In this document: positions 50,446 through 59,570 of the stretch, in pieces
Layout: each line of letters opens with the position of its first letter
How positions within the stretch are numbered: the first letter of the stretch is position 1
From: an uncultured Oscillospiraceae bacterium
GTDB lineage: Bacteria; Bacillota; Clostridia; Oscillospirales; Oscillospiraceae
Direction: 5' to 3'
Assembly (NCBI GenBank): GCA_934654755.1
Contig: CAKUGQ010000005.1
Span: forward strand, 1 to 64,000
DNA: 64,000 nucleotides
Notes under the pieces: model-generated
The model's input: only the letters and a program-made list of their open reading frames with translations
The model's database searches: none
What the model was told of the DNA's origin: nothing
Translations under genes and position numbers: made by a program

Positions 50446-51909
50446 ATGAAAAAAAATCGTGTACTGAGCCTGCTGTTGCTGCTCTGCATCCTGCTGTGCT
50501 GCCTGACGCCGGCACTGGCGGAGCAGACGGCGGATCCTTATGATCCGAATTTTCCTGCGCCGAAGGCGCTGACCGACGCGCAGCTTCCGGCGGATCTTTC
50601 CGTGGACGGGAAAGCCGCCGCGCTCATTGAGCTGAATACCGGCACGCTCCTGTTTGCGCAGAATATCGACCAGGTGCTTTATCCGGCGAGCCTGACCAAA
50701 ATCATGACCTGTATGTTGGCGATTCGCTACGGCAATATGGACGATGTGCTGACGGTTTCGGAGGAGGCGCTGGCAGATCAGAAACGCTTTGACCTTGGCT
50801 GTACGTTGATTGCAGGTGAACAGCTTACGCTGCGTGAGCTGCTGTATTGCACAATGGTCGCCTCCGTCAATGAGGCGTGCAATGTGATTGCCGAGCACCT
50901 CGGCGGCAGCGTCGAGACGTTTGTGGAGATGATGAACAAGCAGGCGGTGGAGCTTGGAATGCAGGATACGAACTACTGCAACCCGCACGGGCTGCACGAT
51001 AGCCGCCATGTTACCACCGTGCGTGATCTTTCCACGCTGGCGCGCTGGGCATGGCAGAATGAGCAGTTCCGCGAATTCTGTACTACGACTTACCATACCG
51101 TTCCGGCAACGAATCTGTCCGGTGAGCGTAATCTCAAAACGACGAATTACCTTACCAGCACCCGCGTGACCGACCGCTATTACTACGACAAAGCGGAGGG
51201 GCTGAAAACCGGCTTTACCACGCCCGCAGGCGGCTGCCTGATCTCTACGGCGACGCAGGGGAATGTCAGCTTTATGAGCATTTTCTGCGGCGGCAAAACC
51301 GTAGCCAATGAGGACGGGAGCTATACCGACATGCGCTTTGTCGAGTCGAAGCGGATGCTGCAATACGGCGTGGAGCATTACTCCCGCGTGCAGGTGCTTT
51401 CCAGGCTTGTAATGAGCGGACAGATGGATGTGCTTTACGCCGACGGCCGCAGCAGTGTCGTCGTACATCCCGCCGCAGACGTCAGCGTCCTGCTGCCGGA
51501 CAGTGTGGATCTGACGAAAATCGAGCTGCGCGTGCAGTATGATACCGAACGTGCCGAGGCGCCGCTGGCCGAAGGAGAGCGGGTCGGTACGGTCAGTGCG
51601 GTGTGCGGCGATCTCGTTTTGGCAACGGCCGATCTCGTGACGCTGACGGCGGTGCGCCGTGACCCCAATGCGGGGGATAAGCCGGCGCCGTCACAGTCCG
51701 AGGTTCCTTCCGATTCCGTCGAGCCGACAAATGCGCCTTCCGTACCGACCGAGCCGACGCAAGTCGGCGGCACAGAGAGCGGCCGGATGCGCTATGTTGT
51801 CCTGATGGTTCTTCTGGCGCTCCTGATCCCCGTGCTGGTGATCGTGGCCATGCGTCAGTGGAACAAGCTCAGGTACGGCGGCGGGAAGAGCGGAGGCAAG
51901 CACAGATGA
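50446..51909 (+). CDS. D-alanyl-D-alanine carboxypeptidase (DacF-like)
   Basis: A 487-residue penicillin-binding protein. The signal peptide [20 protein letters not shown] is cleaved near ALAEQ. Active-site motifs: SLTK in [12 protein letters not shown] (about 81-92), SVN in [11 protein letters not shown] (about 141-151), KTG in [12 protein letters not shown] (about 252-263). A C-terminal membrane anchor [19 protein letters not shown] (about 450-468) follows a Pro/Thr/Ser linker. It trims peptidoglycan stem peptides in the envelope. It is next to sporulation genes, so a role in spore cortex or septum is inferred. Start has GGAGG. Confidence 0.92.
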   Translation: MKKNRVLSLLLLLCILLCCLTPALAEQTADPYDPNFPAPKALTDAQLPADLSVDGKAAALIELNTGTLLFAQNIDQVLYPASLTKIMTCMLAIRYGNMDDVLTVSEEALADQKRFDLGCTLIAGEQLTLRELLYCTMVASVNEACNVIAEHLGGSVETFVEMMNKQAVELGMQDTNYCNPHGLHDSRHVTTVRDLSTLARWAWQNEQFREFCTTTYHTVPATNLSGERNLKTTNYLTSTRVTDRYYYDKAEGLKTGFTTPAGGCLISTATQGNVSFMSIFCGGKTVANEDGSYTDMRFVESKRMLQYGVEHYSRVQVLSRLVMSGQMDVLYADGRSSVVVHPAADVSVLLPDSVDLTKIELRVQYDTERAEAPLAEGERVGTVSAVCGDLVLATADLVTLTAVRRDPNAGDKPAPSQSEVPSDSVEPTNAPSVPTEPTQVGGTESGRMRYVVLMVLLALLIPVLVIVAMRQWNKLRYGGGKSGGKHR

Positions 51910-52469
51910 GCGAAGCCATGAACGCGCTGCGCGCCCGTTGCGAAGGCTGTATGCGCTGCGAGCTGGGCAAAACCCGTACAAAGCTCGTGTTCGGTGTCGG
52001 GCAGGTGCCGTCGCCCATCGTTTTTGTCGGCGAAGGGCCGGGAGCGCAGGAGGATTTGCAGGGAGAGCCGTTTGTCGGTGCGGCGGGCAAGTTGCTCGAC
52101 GAGATGCTGCACATCATTGATATTGACAGGACAAATTGTTATATCACAAACATCGTAAAATGCCGCCCGCCGCAAAACCGCGATCCGTTGGAGACGGAGC
52201 AGGATGCCTGCATCGGCTATTTGTCCGAGCAGCTCGGGATCCTCCAGCCGAAGCTGATCGTCTGCCTCGGGCGTATTGCGGCGATGCGTCTGATCCGACC
52301 GGATTTTCGTATTACGCGCGAGCACGGACAATGGTTTGAACGCGACGGCGTATTTTATATGGCGATGTACCATCCGGCGGCACTGCTGCGCGATGCGGCA
52401 AAGCGCCCGGAGGCCTTTGCCGATTTGATGTCGCTGCGCGATAAGGCGCGTTTTCTACGGTGCTACTGA
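51906..52469 (+). CDS. Uracil-DNA glycosylase, family 4
   Basis: A 187-residue iron-sulfur uracil-DNA glycosylase. The first Cys pair is [10 protein letters not shown] (about 11-20), the conserved uracil pocket is [20 protein letters not shown] (about 42-61), CRPPQNRDP and the later Cys residues complete the cluster, and the C-terminal motif is [10 protein letters not shown]. It excises uracil from DNA. Start ATG overlaps the carboxypeptidase stop (ATGA). Confidence 0.94.
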   Translation: MSEAMNALRARCEGCMRCELGKTRTKLVFGVGQVPSPIVFVGEGPGAQEDLQGEPFVGAAGKLLDEMLHIIDIDRTNCYITNIVKCRPPQNRDPLETEQDACIGYLSEQLGILQPKLIVCLGRIAAMRLIRPDFRITREHGQWFERDGVFYMAMYHPAALLRDAAKRPEAFADLMSLRDKARFLRCY

Positions 52470-52474
52470 TGCAT

Positions 52475-52510
52475 AAAACGCAGTCCTCCGGTATCGGAGG
52501 GCTGCGTTTT
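52475..52510. terminator. Bidirectional terminator
   Basis: AAAACGCAGtCCTCCG and CGGAGGgCTGCGTTTT arms around GTAT, between the convergent glycosylase and lipoprotein genes. Confidence 0.85.
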
Positions 52511-52514
52511 GCCG

Positions 52515-52796
52515 TTACATGCCGCGTCTGCCGCGTGCGGCCGAGTTGTCGGTCGGCTCGGAGACATCCGTCGTGCCGGGCTGCTCCGTTTCATTACCCG
52601 TGTCCGTTGTGTCCGGGTCCGTAGTAGACGGTACGGTGGTCGGCGGGACCGTAGTGGGCGGCACGGTGGTAGGCGGTACGGTGGTCATCGGTATCGTTGT
52701 CATGGGGACGGTGGTCATGGTACTGTCGTCCGTGCAGCCGGTAAAGAGCGCGGCGATGAGCAGTATCGCCAGCGTCAGGGTCGCAAATCGTTTCAT
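52515..52796 (-). CDS. Small Thr/Pro-rich repeat lipoprotein
   Basis: A 93-residue lipoprotein. The signal peptide MKRFATLTLAILLIAALFTG ends at lipobox FTGC. The mature chain is almost all Thr, Pro, Val and Asp, with tandem TTVPP-type repeats encoded by imperfect 15-base DNA repeats (about 52630-52715). No enzyme motif. It could be a cell-surface stalk or a cleaved pheromone/linker-like protein; the repeat number may vary between strains. ATG at 52796 has GGAGG. Confidence 0.72.
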   Translation of the reverse strand: MKRFATLTLAILLIAALFTGCTDDSTMTTVPMTTIPMTTVPPTTVPPTTVPPTTVPSTTDPDTTDTGNETEQPGTTDVSEPTDNSAARGRRGM

Positions 52797-52898
52797 GGTG
52801 ATCCTCCAATCATACTTGCTTTGTTGCCTGCATAGTATTTGCCGTGCGGAAAAATGTATGCGCGGCGGTGTGATTTTTTTAAAAATGTAAAAAATACG

Positions 52899-52927
52899 TT
52901 GCAATCCGTCGAAAAATGATATATAAT
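52899..52927 (+). promoter_or_regulatory. Promoter of the ferredoxin gene
   Basis: TTGCAA (52899-52904), 17-base spacer, TATAAT (52922-52927). Confidence 0.8.
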
Positions 52928-52992
52928 TACGTTTACAAACCATTCGGCGTGCTCTTGGAACGGCGTGCCGAAGCAAAGGGGATTAAATCAAT

Positions 52993-53379
52993 ATGAAAAA
53001 ACTGACCGTCAAAAAGGACGTGCAGTGCATGGCCTGCCTGGAGTGCGTCCGTGCCTGCTCCACCGCGTTTTACAAGGAATTCGACCCGGCCAAATCCTGC
53101 GTTCAGATCGTTGAGCGCAGCGGCAAGGTGCGTCCCATGACCTGCGTGCAGTGCGGCAAATGCGCTGCGGCCTGTGAGCATGGCGCCATCACGCAGAACC
53201 CCAAGACCGGCGTCTACATGATCAACAAGAAGCTCTGCGTTGGCTGCGGCAAGTGTAAGGAAGCCTGCCCCTTCGGCGTCATTGTCTTTGAGCCGGAGAT
53301 GGCCAATGCCTCGAAGTGTATCGCCTGCGGCATTTGCGTCAAGTCCTGCCCGATGGAGGTTCTTGAGATCACCGAATAA
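52993..53379 (+). CDS. 4Fe-4S dicluster-type ferredoxin
   Basis: A 128-residue iron-sulfur protein with four motif groups: CMACLECVRAC (about 12-22), CVQCGKCAAACEHG (about 51-64), CVGCGKCKEACP (about 82-93) and CIACGICVKSCP (about 108-119). The layout resembles CooF/HycB-like carriers that shuttle electrons between dehydrogenases. The partner is not encoded nearby, and the following gene is a peptidase. The gene has its own promoter. Confidence 0.9.
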   Translation: MKKLTVKKDVQCMACLECVRACSTAFYKEFDPAKSCVQIVERSGKVRPMTCVQCGKCAAACEHGAITQNPKTGVYMINKKLCVGCGKCKEACPFGVIVFEPEMANASKCIACGICVKSCPMEVLEITE

Positions 53380-53455
53380 CGCGCGTATTTTGCCGGAGAG
53401 GTGTTCCTTCTCCGGCTTTTTATACGGAATGAATGAATTTATTTGGAGGTAACCT

Positions 53456-55261
53456 ATGGCTGAAATGAAGAAGATTCCCGAACGTTCCGAAATCCGCGAG
53501 CAGGACAAGTGGGCGGTCGCCGATCTTTATGCAACGGACGAGCTATGGCAGCAGGACCTGGAGAAGGTCAAGGCAATGGAGCCGAAATTCGCCGCCTTTG
53601 CGGGAAAGCTCGGTCAATCCGCCGAAGCACTTCTGGCTTTTTTGCGCCTGGAGGAGGAGCTTGAGCTTCTGTCCGATGCCATTGGCAACTATGCCATGCG
53701 CCGCGCCGATGAAGACACCCGCGACGCGAAGTATCAGGCGATGTCCGGCAGTATGATGAGTGTGTTTGTTGAGCTGAACGCCGCCACCAGCTTCGCTACG
53801 CCGGAGCTGATGGCCATTTCGGAGGAGACGCTGGAGAAATTCTACGCGGAGTGCCCCGAGCTGGAGCGCTATCGCCGTTATCTGACGGACGCGCGCCGTC
53901 TGCGTGAGCATGTTCTCAGCCCCGCGGAAGAGAAGCTGCTGGCTGCCGCCGGTGAGTTGGGTCAGACCCCGCGCAATATCTACGGCATGTTCAATAATGC
54001 GGACATCACCTTCGAAGACGCCGTGGATGCCGAGGGCAACAAATATCCGCTTTCCGCCGGTACCTACATCGGCTATATGGAGAGCGAGGATCGCGCCCTG
54101 CGCAAGAGTGCGTTTGAAAATCTCTACCACGGCTACGGGAAATTCAGAAACACCATCGCCGCGACGCTGGCGGGTCACGTCAAACAGCTCAAGTTCTTTG
54201 CGCAGGCACGCAAGTACAATTCCGCGCTGGAGGCTTCGCTCTCGCACACGAACGTTCCGGTCGAGGTCTATACGAATCTGATTGATGCCGTTCACAAGAA
54301 TGCCGACAAGCTGCATCGCTATGTTGATCTGCGTAAGAAGCTGCTGGGACTCGATGAGCTGCATATGTATGATCTTTACACACCGCTGGTCGCCGGTCTG
54401 GACAAGAAGGCGGACATCGAGGACGCAAAGAAGCTCGTTTATGATGCGCTCGCACCGCTCGGCGAGGACTATCGCAAGGTCCTGAAGCAGGGCTTTGAGA
54501 ACCGCTGGATCGATGTCTACCAGAATGTCGGCAAGCGCTCCGGCGCCTATTCCGCCGGCGCGAAGGTGCATCCCTTCGTCCTGCTCAACTATTCCGGTAC
54601 GCTGGACAGCCAGTTCACCCTTGCCCATGAAATGGGCCATGCAATGCACTCTTATCTGTCGAACCATACGCAGAATCCGCTGGATTCGGACTATGTGATC
54701 TTTGTTGCAGAGGTTGCTTCGACCTGCAACGAGGCGCTGCTGATGGAGTATCTGCTCGCCCGTACCACGGACAAAAAGGAGCGCGCCTACCTGATCAACC
54801 ACTTCCTTGAGCAGTTCCGTTCGACGCTTTACCGGCAAACCATGTTCGCGGAGTTCGAAATGATTATCGGCAAGCTGGCACAGGACGGCGTGACGCTGAC
54901 ACCGGAGGTGCTGAATTCCGAGTATCGTAAGCTGAACCGCCTGTATTTCGGCGAGAACGTTGTGCTTGACGACGAGATCGATCTGGAATGGATGCGTATC
55001 CCGCATTTCTACTACAACTATTATGTGTTCCAGTATGCCACCGGCTACGCCGCGGCCATTGCGCTGTCGCGCCGTATTCTGCGCGAGGGTGAAGGCGCCG
55101 TAAAGGACTACCTCGGCTTCCTCTCCGGCGGCTGCTCCAAGAGCCCCATCGATCTGCTCAAGGGCGCCGGTGTGGATATGAGCACCACCAAGCCCGTTGA
55201 GGAGGCGCTCGCGCTGTTCGGCGAGCTCATCGACGAGATGGATGAACTGATGAAGGACTGA
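53456..55261 (+). CDS. pepF: Oligoendopeptidase F
   Basis: A 601-residue M3 zinc metallopeptidase. The zinc motif is TLAHEMGHAMHSY (about 383-395), with the third ligand Glu in FVAEVASTCNEAL (about 414-426). The helical N-terminal lobe (about 1-200) closes over the active site. It hydrolyses cytoplasmic peptides of about 7-17 residues. Length is typical. ATG at 53456 has GGAGG seven bases upstream, and there is no signal peptide. Confidence 0.95.
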   Translation: MAEMKKIPERSEIREQDKWAVADLYATDELWQQDLEKVKAMEPKFAAFAGKLGQSAEALLAFLRLEEELELLSDAIGNYAMRRADEDTRDAKYQAMSGSMMSVFVELNAATSFATPELMAISEETLEKFYAECPELERYRRYLTDARRLREHVLSPAEEKLLAAAGELGQTPRNIYGMFNNADITFEDAVDAEGNKYPLSAGTYIGYMESEDRALRKSAFENLYHGYGKFRNTIAATLAGHVKQLKFFAQARKYNSALEASLSHTNVPVEVYTNLIDAVHKNADKLHRYVDLRKKLLGLDELHMYDLYTPLVAGLDKKADIEDAKKLVYDALAPLGEDYRKVLKQGFENRWIDVYQNVGKRSGAYSAGAKVHPFVLLNYSGTLDSQFTLAHEMGHAMHSYLSNHTQNPLDSDYVIFVAEVASTCNEALLMEYLLARTTDKKERAYLINHFLEQFRSTLYRQTMFAEFEMIIGKLAQDGVTLTPEVLNSEYRKLNRLYFGENVVLDDEIDLEWMRIPHFYYNYYVFQYATGYAAAIALSRRILREGEGAVKDYLGFLSGGCSKSPIDLLKGAGVDMSTTKPVEEALALFGELIDEMDELMKD

Positions 55262-55265
55262 TCCC

Positions 55266-55538
55266 ATGCCGGAGATCTATCTGCCGACGCTGCACACGTT
55301 TGAAAACGACAATATCTTTACCGGGAGCTGCGGTGCATTGCGTTTCCGGATTCGGCCGGAGGTCGTCAAGTCCGACCCGAAGGCCAAGGAAATCGATGCG
55401 GCGGCCAGTTCTATCCGTTGTGAGCTTTGGCACGGCGAGCTGTGCTATGAGCTGAGCGCCATTGAGCTGGAACAAACCTTCCCCATGTCCGAGGAGGGCA
55501 GGGAAGCAATGCGGCGCTGGCTGGAGGAAAACGTGTAA
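55266..55538 (+). CDS. Small conserved protein of unknown function
   Basis: A 90-residue protein beginning five bases after pepF, so probably cotranscribed. It has two hydrophilic beta-rich stretches (LRFRIRPEVV, CELWHGELCYELSAIEL) and ends with a Glu-rich helix (EEGREAMRRWLEENV). I do not recognise the family. No signal, membrane segment or catalytic motif is visible. A strong terminator follows. Confidence 0.65.
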   Translation: MPEIYLPTLHTFENDNIFTGSCGALRFRIRPEVVKSDPKAKEIDAAASSIRCELWHGELCYELSAIELEQTFPMSEEGREAMRRWLEENV

Positions 55539-55543
55539 AAACT

Positions 55544-55569
55544 GCCGCCCCGTCGGACGACGGGGCGGC
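55544..55569. terminator. Terminator between pepF unit and RluA-type gene
   Basis: GCCGCCCCGTC-GGAC-GACGGGGCGGC, perfect 11-bp stem, usable from both sides. Confidence 0.8.
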
Positions 55570-55578
55570 TTTGCGTGC

Positions 55579-56541
55579 CTATTCATTGCTCGGAAAATAC
55601 TCACGGACAAAATCGACCTCTTTTACCTGAAACGTGCGGCCGTTCAGGTAGGCCAGACTGCCGGCATCGGTCGTGAAGCGAAATTCCAGACGGTAGGAAT
55701 AGAGCGCCTGGTAATTTCGATCAAAGCGCTTGTCGAGCTTGCCGTATTTTCCGTCGCCGAGCAGCGGGTGTCCCGCATGGGCGAACTGTGCGCGGATCTG
55801 GTGCGTCCGGCCGGTGACGAGTTCGCATTCCACAAGCGACAATCCGCCGCGGCTTTGCAGTACACGGTAGCGCGTTTCGCAGCTTTTCGAGCCCCTTTGC
55901 GGTGCGTCCGTAACAAATACCCGGTTTTTTACCGCATCCTTGAACAGATAGCCCTTCAATGTACCCTCGCGGGGTTTCGGCGAGCCCTCGACGACGGCGA
56001 GATAACGTTTATCCAGCTCGCGGTCACGGATCTTCTGGTTCAAAATGCGCAGCGCCTCGGCGTTTTTTGCCGCGATGACGATACCGCCGGTATTGCGGTC
56101 GATGCGGTTGCACAGTGCCGGCGTGAAGGCGCGCTCCTCGCGCGGACGCCAGTCGCCTTTGGCATAGAGATAGGCCAGGATGTGGTCAATGAGCGTTTTG
56201 CCGTATTCTGCGCCGTCGTGCGGGTGGACAGCTAACCCCGGCCGCTTATCTACGAGCAGCAGGTTCTCGTCCTCATAGACGATGTTCAGTTTCGGCGCGG
56301 AGACGGTCAAATAGGCGTTCTGCTCCGAGGGACGGTCAAAAAACTCATCGTTGATATACAGTTGGAGTATATCGCCCTCACATAGGCGCGTGTCACGCGC
56401 GGCGCGGGAGCCGTTGCACTTGATGCGCTTGAGGCGCAGGTATTTCTGCGCCAGAGAGGCCGGGAGCAGCGGGACGGCCTTGGCCAGATAGCGGTCGAGA
56501 CGCTGCCCTGCGTCATTTTTTCCGATTGTCAGCTCTTTCAC
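55579..56541 (-). CDS. RluA-family pseudouridine synthase
   Basis: A 320-residue synthase. An N-terminal S4 RNA-binding domain (GQRLDRYLAKAVP, about 12-24) precedes the catalytic domain. The catalytic Asp is in NRIDRNTGGIV (about 148-158), corresponding to the usual HRLDxxTSG. VTGRTHQIRAQFAHAGHPLL (about 243-262) is the other signature. It isomerises uridines in 23S rRNA or tRNA; which site is not clear (RluC/D or RluF type). Confidence 0.92.
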   Translation of the reverse strand: MKELTIGKNDAGQRLDRYLAKAVPLLPASLAQKYLRLKRIKCNGSRAARDTRLCEGDILQLYINDEFFDRPSEQNAYLTVSAPKLNIVYEDENLLLVDKRPGLAVHPHDGAEYGKTLIDHILAYLYAKGDWRPREERAFTPALCNRIDRNTGGIVIAAKNAEALRILNQKIRDRELDKRYLAVVEGSPKPREGTLKGYLFKDAVKNRVFVTDAPQRGSKSCETRYRVLQSRGGLSLVECELVTGRTHQIRAQFAHAGHPLLGDGKYGKLDKRFDRNYQALYSYRLEFRFTTDAGSLAYLNGRTFQVKEVDFVREYFPSNE

Positions 56542-56623
56542 GGGGCATTTCTCCCTTCCGGAATATTATTCGGCACGAAGGCGGGAAAGTCAAGAGAAAT
56601 TCCGAAAAAAGATGAAAAATGAT

Positions 56624-56652
56624 TTGACAAACGGGTATTGACGCGGTATAAT
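56624..56652 (+). promoter_or_regulatory. Consensus promoter of the yceD-rpmF operon
   Basis: TTGACA (56624-56629), 17-base spacer, TATAAT (56647-56652), an exact consensus. Confidence 0.92.
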
Positions 56653-56685
56653 AGCAAACGCACGACTATGGAACGGAGGGTTTCT

Positions 56686-57189
56686 ATGCTTTTCAGCCTC
56701 ACAAGGCTCCTCCGTACACCGGATGCTGCGCTTCCGTTTCGGACGGAGCTGGATTTGAGCGGTATGACCTTCGGGAGCTGTCGCCCGGTCTCGGAGCCGG
56801 TTGTCTGCCGCGGCGAGGTTCGCAACACTGCGGGCGTTCTGGTGCTCACGGCGCAGCTTTCCACCCGGCTTCATGCCGTCTGCGACCGCTGTGCGTCCGA
56901 GTTTACGCGGGAAGTGTCCTATCCGGTGCGTGCGGTGCTCGTCACTGCGCTGGAAAATGAGGACGAGGCCGACGAATGGGTTTTTGTGGTAGACCCCGAA
57001 GCGGCTGATCTTGACGAGATCCTCACTACCGCCTTCGTGCTCAATATGGATTCCAAGCTGCTGTGCAAGCCGGACTGCAAGGGCCTGTGCTTCCACTGCG
57101 GCGCGGATCTGAACGACGGCCCCTGTCGGTGCCGCCCCGAACCCGATCCCCGTTTGGCTGTCTTGGGACAGCTTTTGAAGGATAAGTAA
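56686..57189 (+). CDS. YceD/DUF177 family protein
   Basis: A 167-residue DUF177 protein. It has VCDRCASEF (about 64-72), and a Cys-rich tail [16 protein letters not shown] (about 126-141). The family is almost always encoded before rpmF and is linked to 23S rRNA/ribosome assembly. ATG at 56686 is chosen because GGAGGG lies just upstream and an upstream ATG lies before that site. Confidence 0.9.
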   Translation: MLFSLTRLLRTPDAALPFRTELDLSGMTFGSCRPVSEPVVCRGEVRNTAGVLVLTAQLSTRLHAVCDRCASEFTREVSYPVRAVLVTALENEDEADEWVFVVDPEAADLDEILTTAFVLNMDSKLLCKPDCKGLCFHCGADLNDGPCRCRPEPDPRLAVLGQLLKDK

Positions 57190-57218
57190 TTTTCACTCTG
57201 ACCAAGGAGGTGTCATTC

Positions 57219-57407
57219 ATGGCTGTTCCGAAGTGTAAGGTTTCCAAGGCGAGACGGGATAAGAGACGCAGCTCGCATTGGAAGCTCTCCATCCCCGGCG
57301 TTGTTGCCTGCCCGAAGTGCGGCGAGCCGCGCCTGCCCCACAGAGCGTGCAAGAACTGCGGTACCTACAATGGCCGCGAGGTTCTCCCTGCTGCGGAAGC
57401 GAACTGA
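57219..57407 (+). CDS. rpmF: 50S ribosomal protein L32
   Basis: A 62-residue L32. It starts [18 protein letters not shown] and has a zinc ribbon, CPKCGEP and CKNCGTY (about 31-51). It joins the large ribosomal subunit. The start has AAGGAGG; three upstream codons of frame are ignored. Confidence 0.97.
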   Translation: MAVPKCKVSKARRDKRRSSHWKLSIPGVVACPKCGEPRLPHRACKNCGTYNGREVLPAAEAN

Positions 57408-57428
57408 TTCAGAACTGAATGAGGAAAT

Positions 57429-57459
57429 GAGGAACGCGAAAGCGCTCCTCTTTTCTTTT
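57429..57459 (+). terminator. Terminator after rpmF
   Basis: GAGGAACGC-GAAA-GCGCTCCTC hairpin (57429-57450) followed by TTTTCTTTT. Confidence 0.8.
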
Positions 57460-57526
57460 GCCGTTCGGCGAAGCGCCGGGATCGGCCGCCGTTCCGGGCG
57501 CTGATACGGAGCGGATGCGATTTTTG

Positions 57527-57555
57527 TTGCATTTTTCCTGCGGCTGTGGCATAAT
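57527..57555 (+). promoter_or_regulatory. Promoter of der
   Basis: TTGCAT (57527-57532), 17-base spacer, CATAAT (57550-57555). Confidence 0.7.
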
Positions 57556-57611
57556 AGACAGAGATTTTTGAAATTCCTGCGCCTAGGCGCTTTTTGAAAG
57601 GAGGCATTTTG

Positions 57612-58940
57612 ATGCCGAAGCCCCTGGTTGCCATTGTCGGTCGCCCGAATGTGGGTAAATCCATGCTTTTTAATAAGCTTACCGGCAAACGAATGGCCAT
57701 TGTTGAGGATACTCCCGGCGTAACGCGCGACCGGATCTACGGAAGCTGCGACTGGAACGGTCGTGATTTTGATCTGGTAGACACCGGCGGCATCGAGCCG
57801 AATACCGATAGTGAAATGCTGCAGTTTATGCGCCGTCAGGCGGAGATTGCCATCGCAACGGCCGATGTCATCGTTATGGTTGCCGATGTGCGTGTGGGTG
57901 TGACCGCAGCCGATCAGGATGTGGCGACGATGCTGCTGCGCAGCTGCAAGCCTGTATGCCTTGCGGTCAATAAGTGCGATTCCGTCGGCATGACCGATCC
58001 GGCGTTCTATGAGTTTTATTCATTGGGTATCGGAGACTGCTTTGAGGTTTCCGCCGTCCACGGCCACGGCACGGACGAGTTGCTCGACTGGTGCGTCGAG
58101 CAGTTTCCGGAGCCTGTCGAACAGGAGGATGAGGGTGAGATCATCTCCGTCGCCATCGTCGGAAAGCCGAATGTCGGTAAGTCCAGCCTGCTCAATCGCA
58201 TCCTGGGCGAGCAGCGCGTTATCGTTTCGGATGTGGCCGGTACAACCCGCGATGCCATCGACAGCGAGTTTGAAAACGAGTTTGGCAAGTACCGCTTTAT
58301 CGATACGGCAGGTATGCGCCGCAAATCGAAGGTGGATGACGCCATCGAAAAATACTCCAATCTGCGTTCCATTTCCGCGATAGACCGCGCGGATGTATGT
58401 CTGCTCCTGATCGATGCCAATGAGGGCGTTACCGAGCAGGACACGAAGATTGCCGGTTTGATCCATGAGGCAGGCAAGGCCTGTATCATTGTTGTCAACA
58501 AGTGGGATATGATTGATAAGGAAACCGGAACGATGAACGAAATGACCGCTAAGATTCGGCAGGATCTTGGCTATATGAGTTACGCACCGCTGTTGTTCAT
58601 CTCCGCATTGACTGGCCAGCGTGTGAATAAGCTCTTTGAAATGATTACCTATGTGGCAAATCAGAGCGCCATGCGCATTACCACCGGAATGTTGAATAAT
58701 ATTTTGGAGGATGCTACGGCGCGTGTTCAGCCGCCCACGGATAAGGGCCGCAGACTTAAGATCTACTATATTACGCAGGTGGGCGTCAAGCCGCCGCATT
58801 TCGTGTTTTTCTGCAACGATGCGCGCCTGTTCCACTTTTCCTACCAGCGCTATCTGGAAAACCAGATTCGCGCCGTATTCGGATTGGAGGGAACGCCTGT
58901 CCGCATTACCGTTCGCCAGAAGGGCGACAAGGAGGAGTAA
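57612..58940 (+). CDS. der: Ribosome biogenesis GTPase Der (EngA)
   Basis: A 442-residue protein with two tandem GTPase domains, each with P-loop GRPNVGKS (about 11) or GKPNVGKS (about 184), DTPGVT/DVAGTT switch regions, NKCD (about 120) and NKWD (about 300), and a C-terminal KH-like domain. It matures the 50S subunit. ATG at 57612 has AAAGGAGG; six upstream codons are rejected. Confidence 0.97.
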   Translation: MPKPLVAIVGRPNVGKSMLFNKLTGKRMAIVEDTPGVTRDRIYGSCDWNGRDFDLVDTGGIEPNTDSEMLQFMRRQAEIAIATADVIVMVADVRVGVTAADQDVATMLLRSCKPVCLAVNKCDSVGMTDPAFYEFYSLGIGDCFEVSAVHGHGTDELLDWCVEQFPEPVEQEDEGEIISVAIVGKPNVGKSSLLNRILGEQRVIVSDVAGTTRDAIDSEFENEFGKYRFIDTAGMRRKSKVDDAIEKYSNLRSISAIDRADVCLLLIDANEGVTEQDTKIAGLIHEAGKACIIVVNKWDMIDKETGTMNEMTAKIRQDLGYMSYAPLLFISALTGQRVNKLFEMITYVANQSAMRITTGMLNNILEDATARVQPPTDKGRRLKIYYITQVGVKPPHFVFFCNDARLFHFSYQRYLENQIRAVFGLEGTPVRITVRQKGDKEE

Positions 58941-58943
58941 GCC

Positions 58944-59570
58944 GTGGTCATTCGCATTCTGGCCGTGCTTGCAGTCGGCTATGTGCTCGGCTGTGTTAAC
59001 GGTGCGATCGTCATCTCGCATCTGGGCAAGAAGGAGGACGTGCGCACGCACGGCAGCGGAAACGCAGGATTGACGAACTTTTTGCGCAGCTACGGCGGTT
59101 GGGCGACGGTGCTTGTCGCACTGGTCGATCTGGGAAAGACCGCCCTGGCTTGCCTGATTGCCGTGCCGCTGCTGCCGGAACAGCCGGAGCTGGCCAAGAT
59201 GCTCGCGGGACTTGCCGCACAGATCGGTCATGTATTCCCGGCGCCTTACGGTTTCCGCGGCGGAAAAGGGATTATGTGTGCCGCGGGACTGGCGCTCATG
59301 ATGGACTGGAGGATCTTTGCCATTCTGTTTGGGGTTTTCCTGCTGGCATACCTGACGACGGGCTTCGTTTCGCTCGGCTCCGTCCTTGCCGCAGTCGGTT
59401 ACGGAATCGCCTACTATTTTTTCTTCCCCGAGCAGCCGCAGGTCTGGCTGATCGCCTTTGCCATGGCGGCGTTGGCGATCTTTATGCACCGTAAGAACAT
59501 TGCGCGCCTGCTGACCGGCAGGGAGACTAAGACCCGCCTGCGTAAACCGAAGGAGGGACAGCGAAAATGA
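58944..59570 (+). CDS. plsY: Glycerol-3-phosphate acyltransferase PlsY
   Basis: A 208-residue membrane acyltransferase using acyl-phosphate. VGYVLGCVNGAIVIS (about 8-22), HGSGNAGLTNFLR (about 35-47) and FRGGKGIMCAAG (about 102-113) are the conserved cytoplasmic motifs, with about five membrane segments. The start is GTG, three bases after der. It makes lysophosphatidic acid from the product of the next gene. Confidence 0.94.
   Translation: MVIRILAVLAVGYVLGCVNGAIVISHLGKKEDVRTHGSGNAGLTNFLRSYGGWATVLVALVDLGKTALACLIAVPLLPEQPELAKMLAGLAAQIGHVFPAPYGFRGGKGIMCAAGLALMMDWRIFAILFGVFLLAYLTTGFVSLGSVLAAVGYGIAYYFFFPEQPQVWLIAFAMAALAIFMHRKNIARLLTGRETKTRLRKPKEGQRK

Noticed and set aside
52600..52720. Possible CRISPR array
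   Set aside because: The short repeats encode TTVPP units of a lipoprotein in frame; there are no unique spacers of regular length and no cas genes.
53543..55267. 574-codon open frame opposite pepF
   Set aside because: Shadow of the oligoendopeptidase gene, whose HEMGH motif and start are clear.
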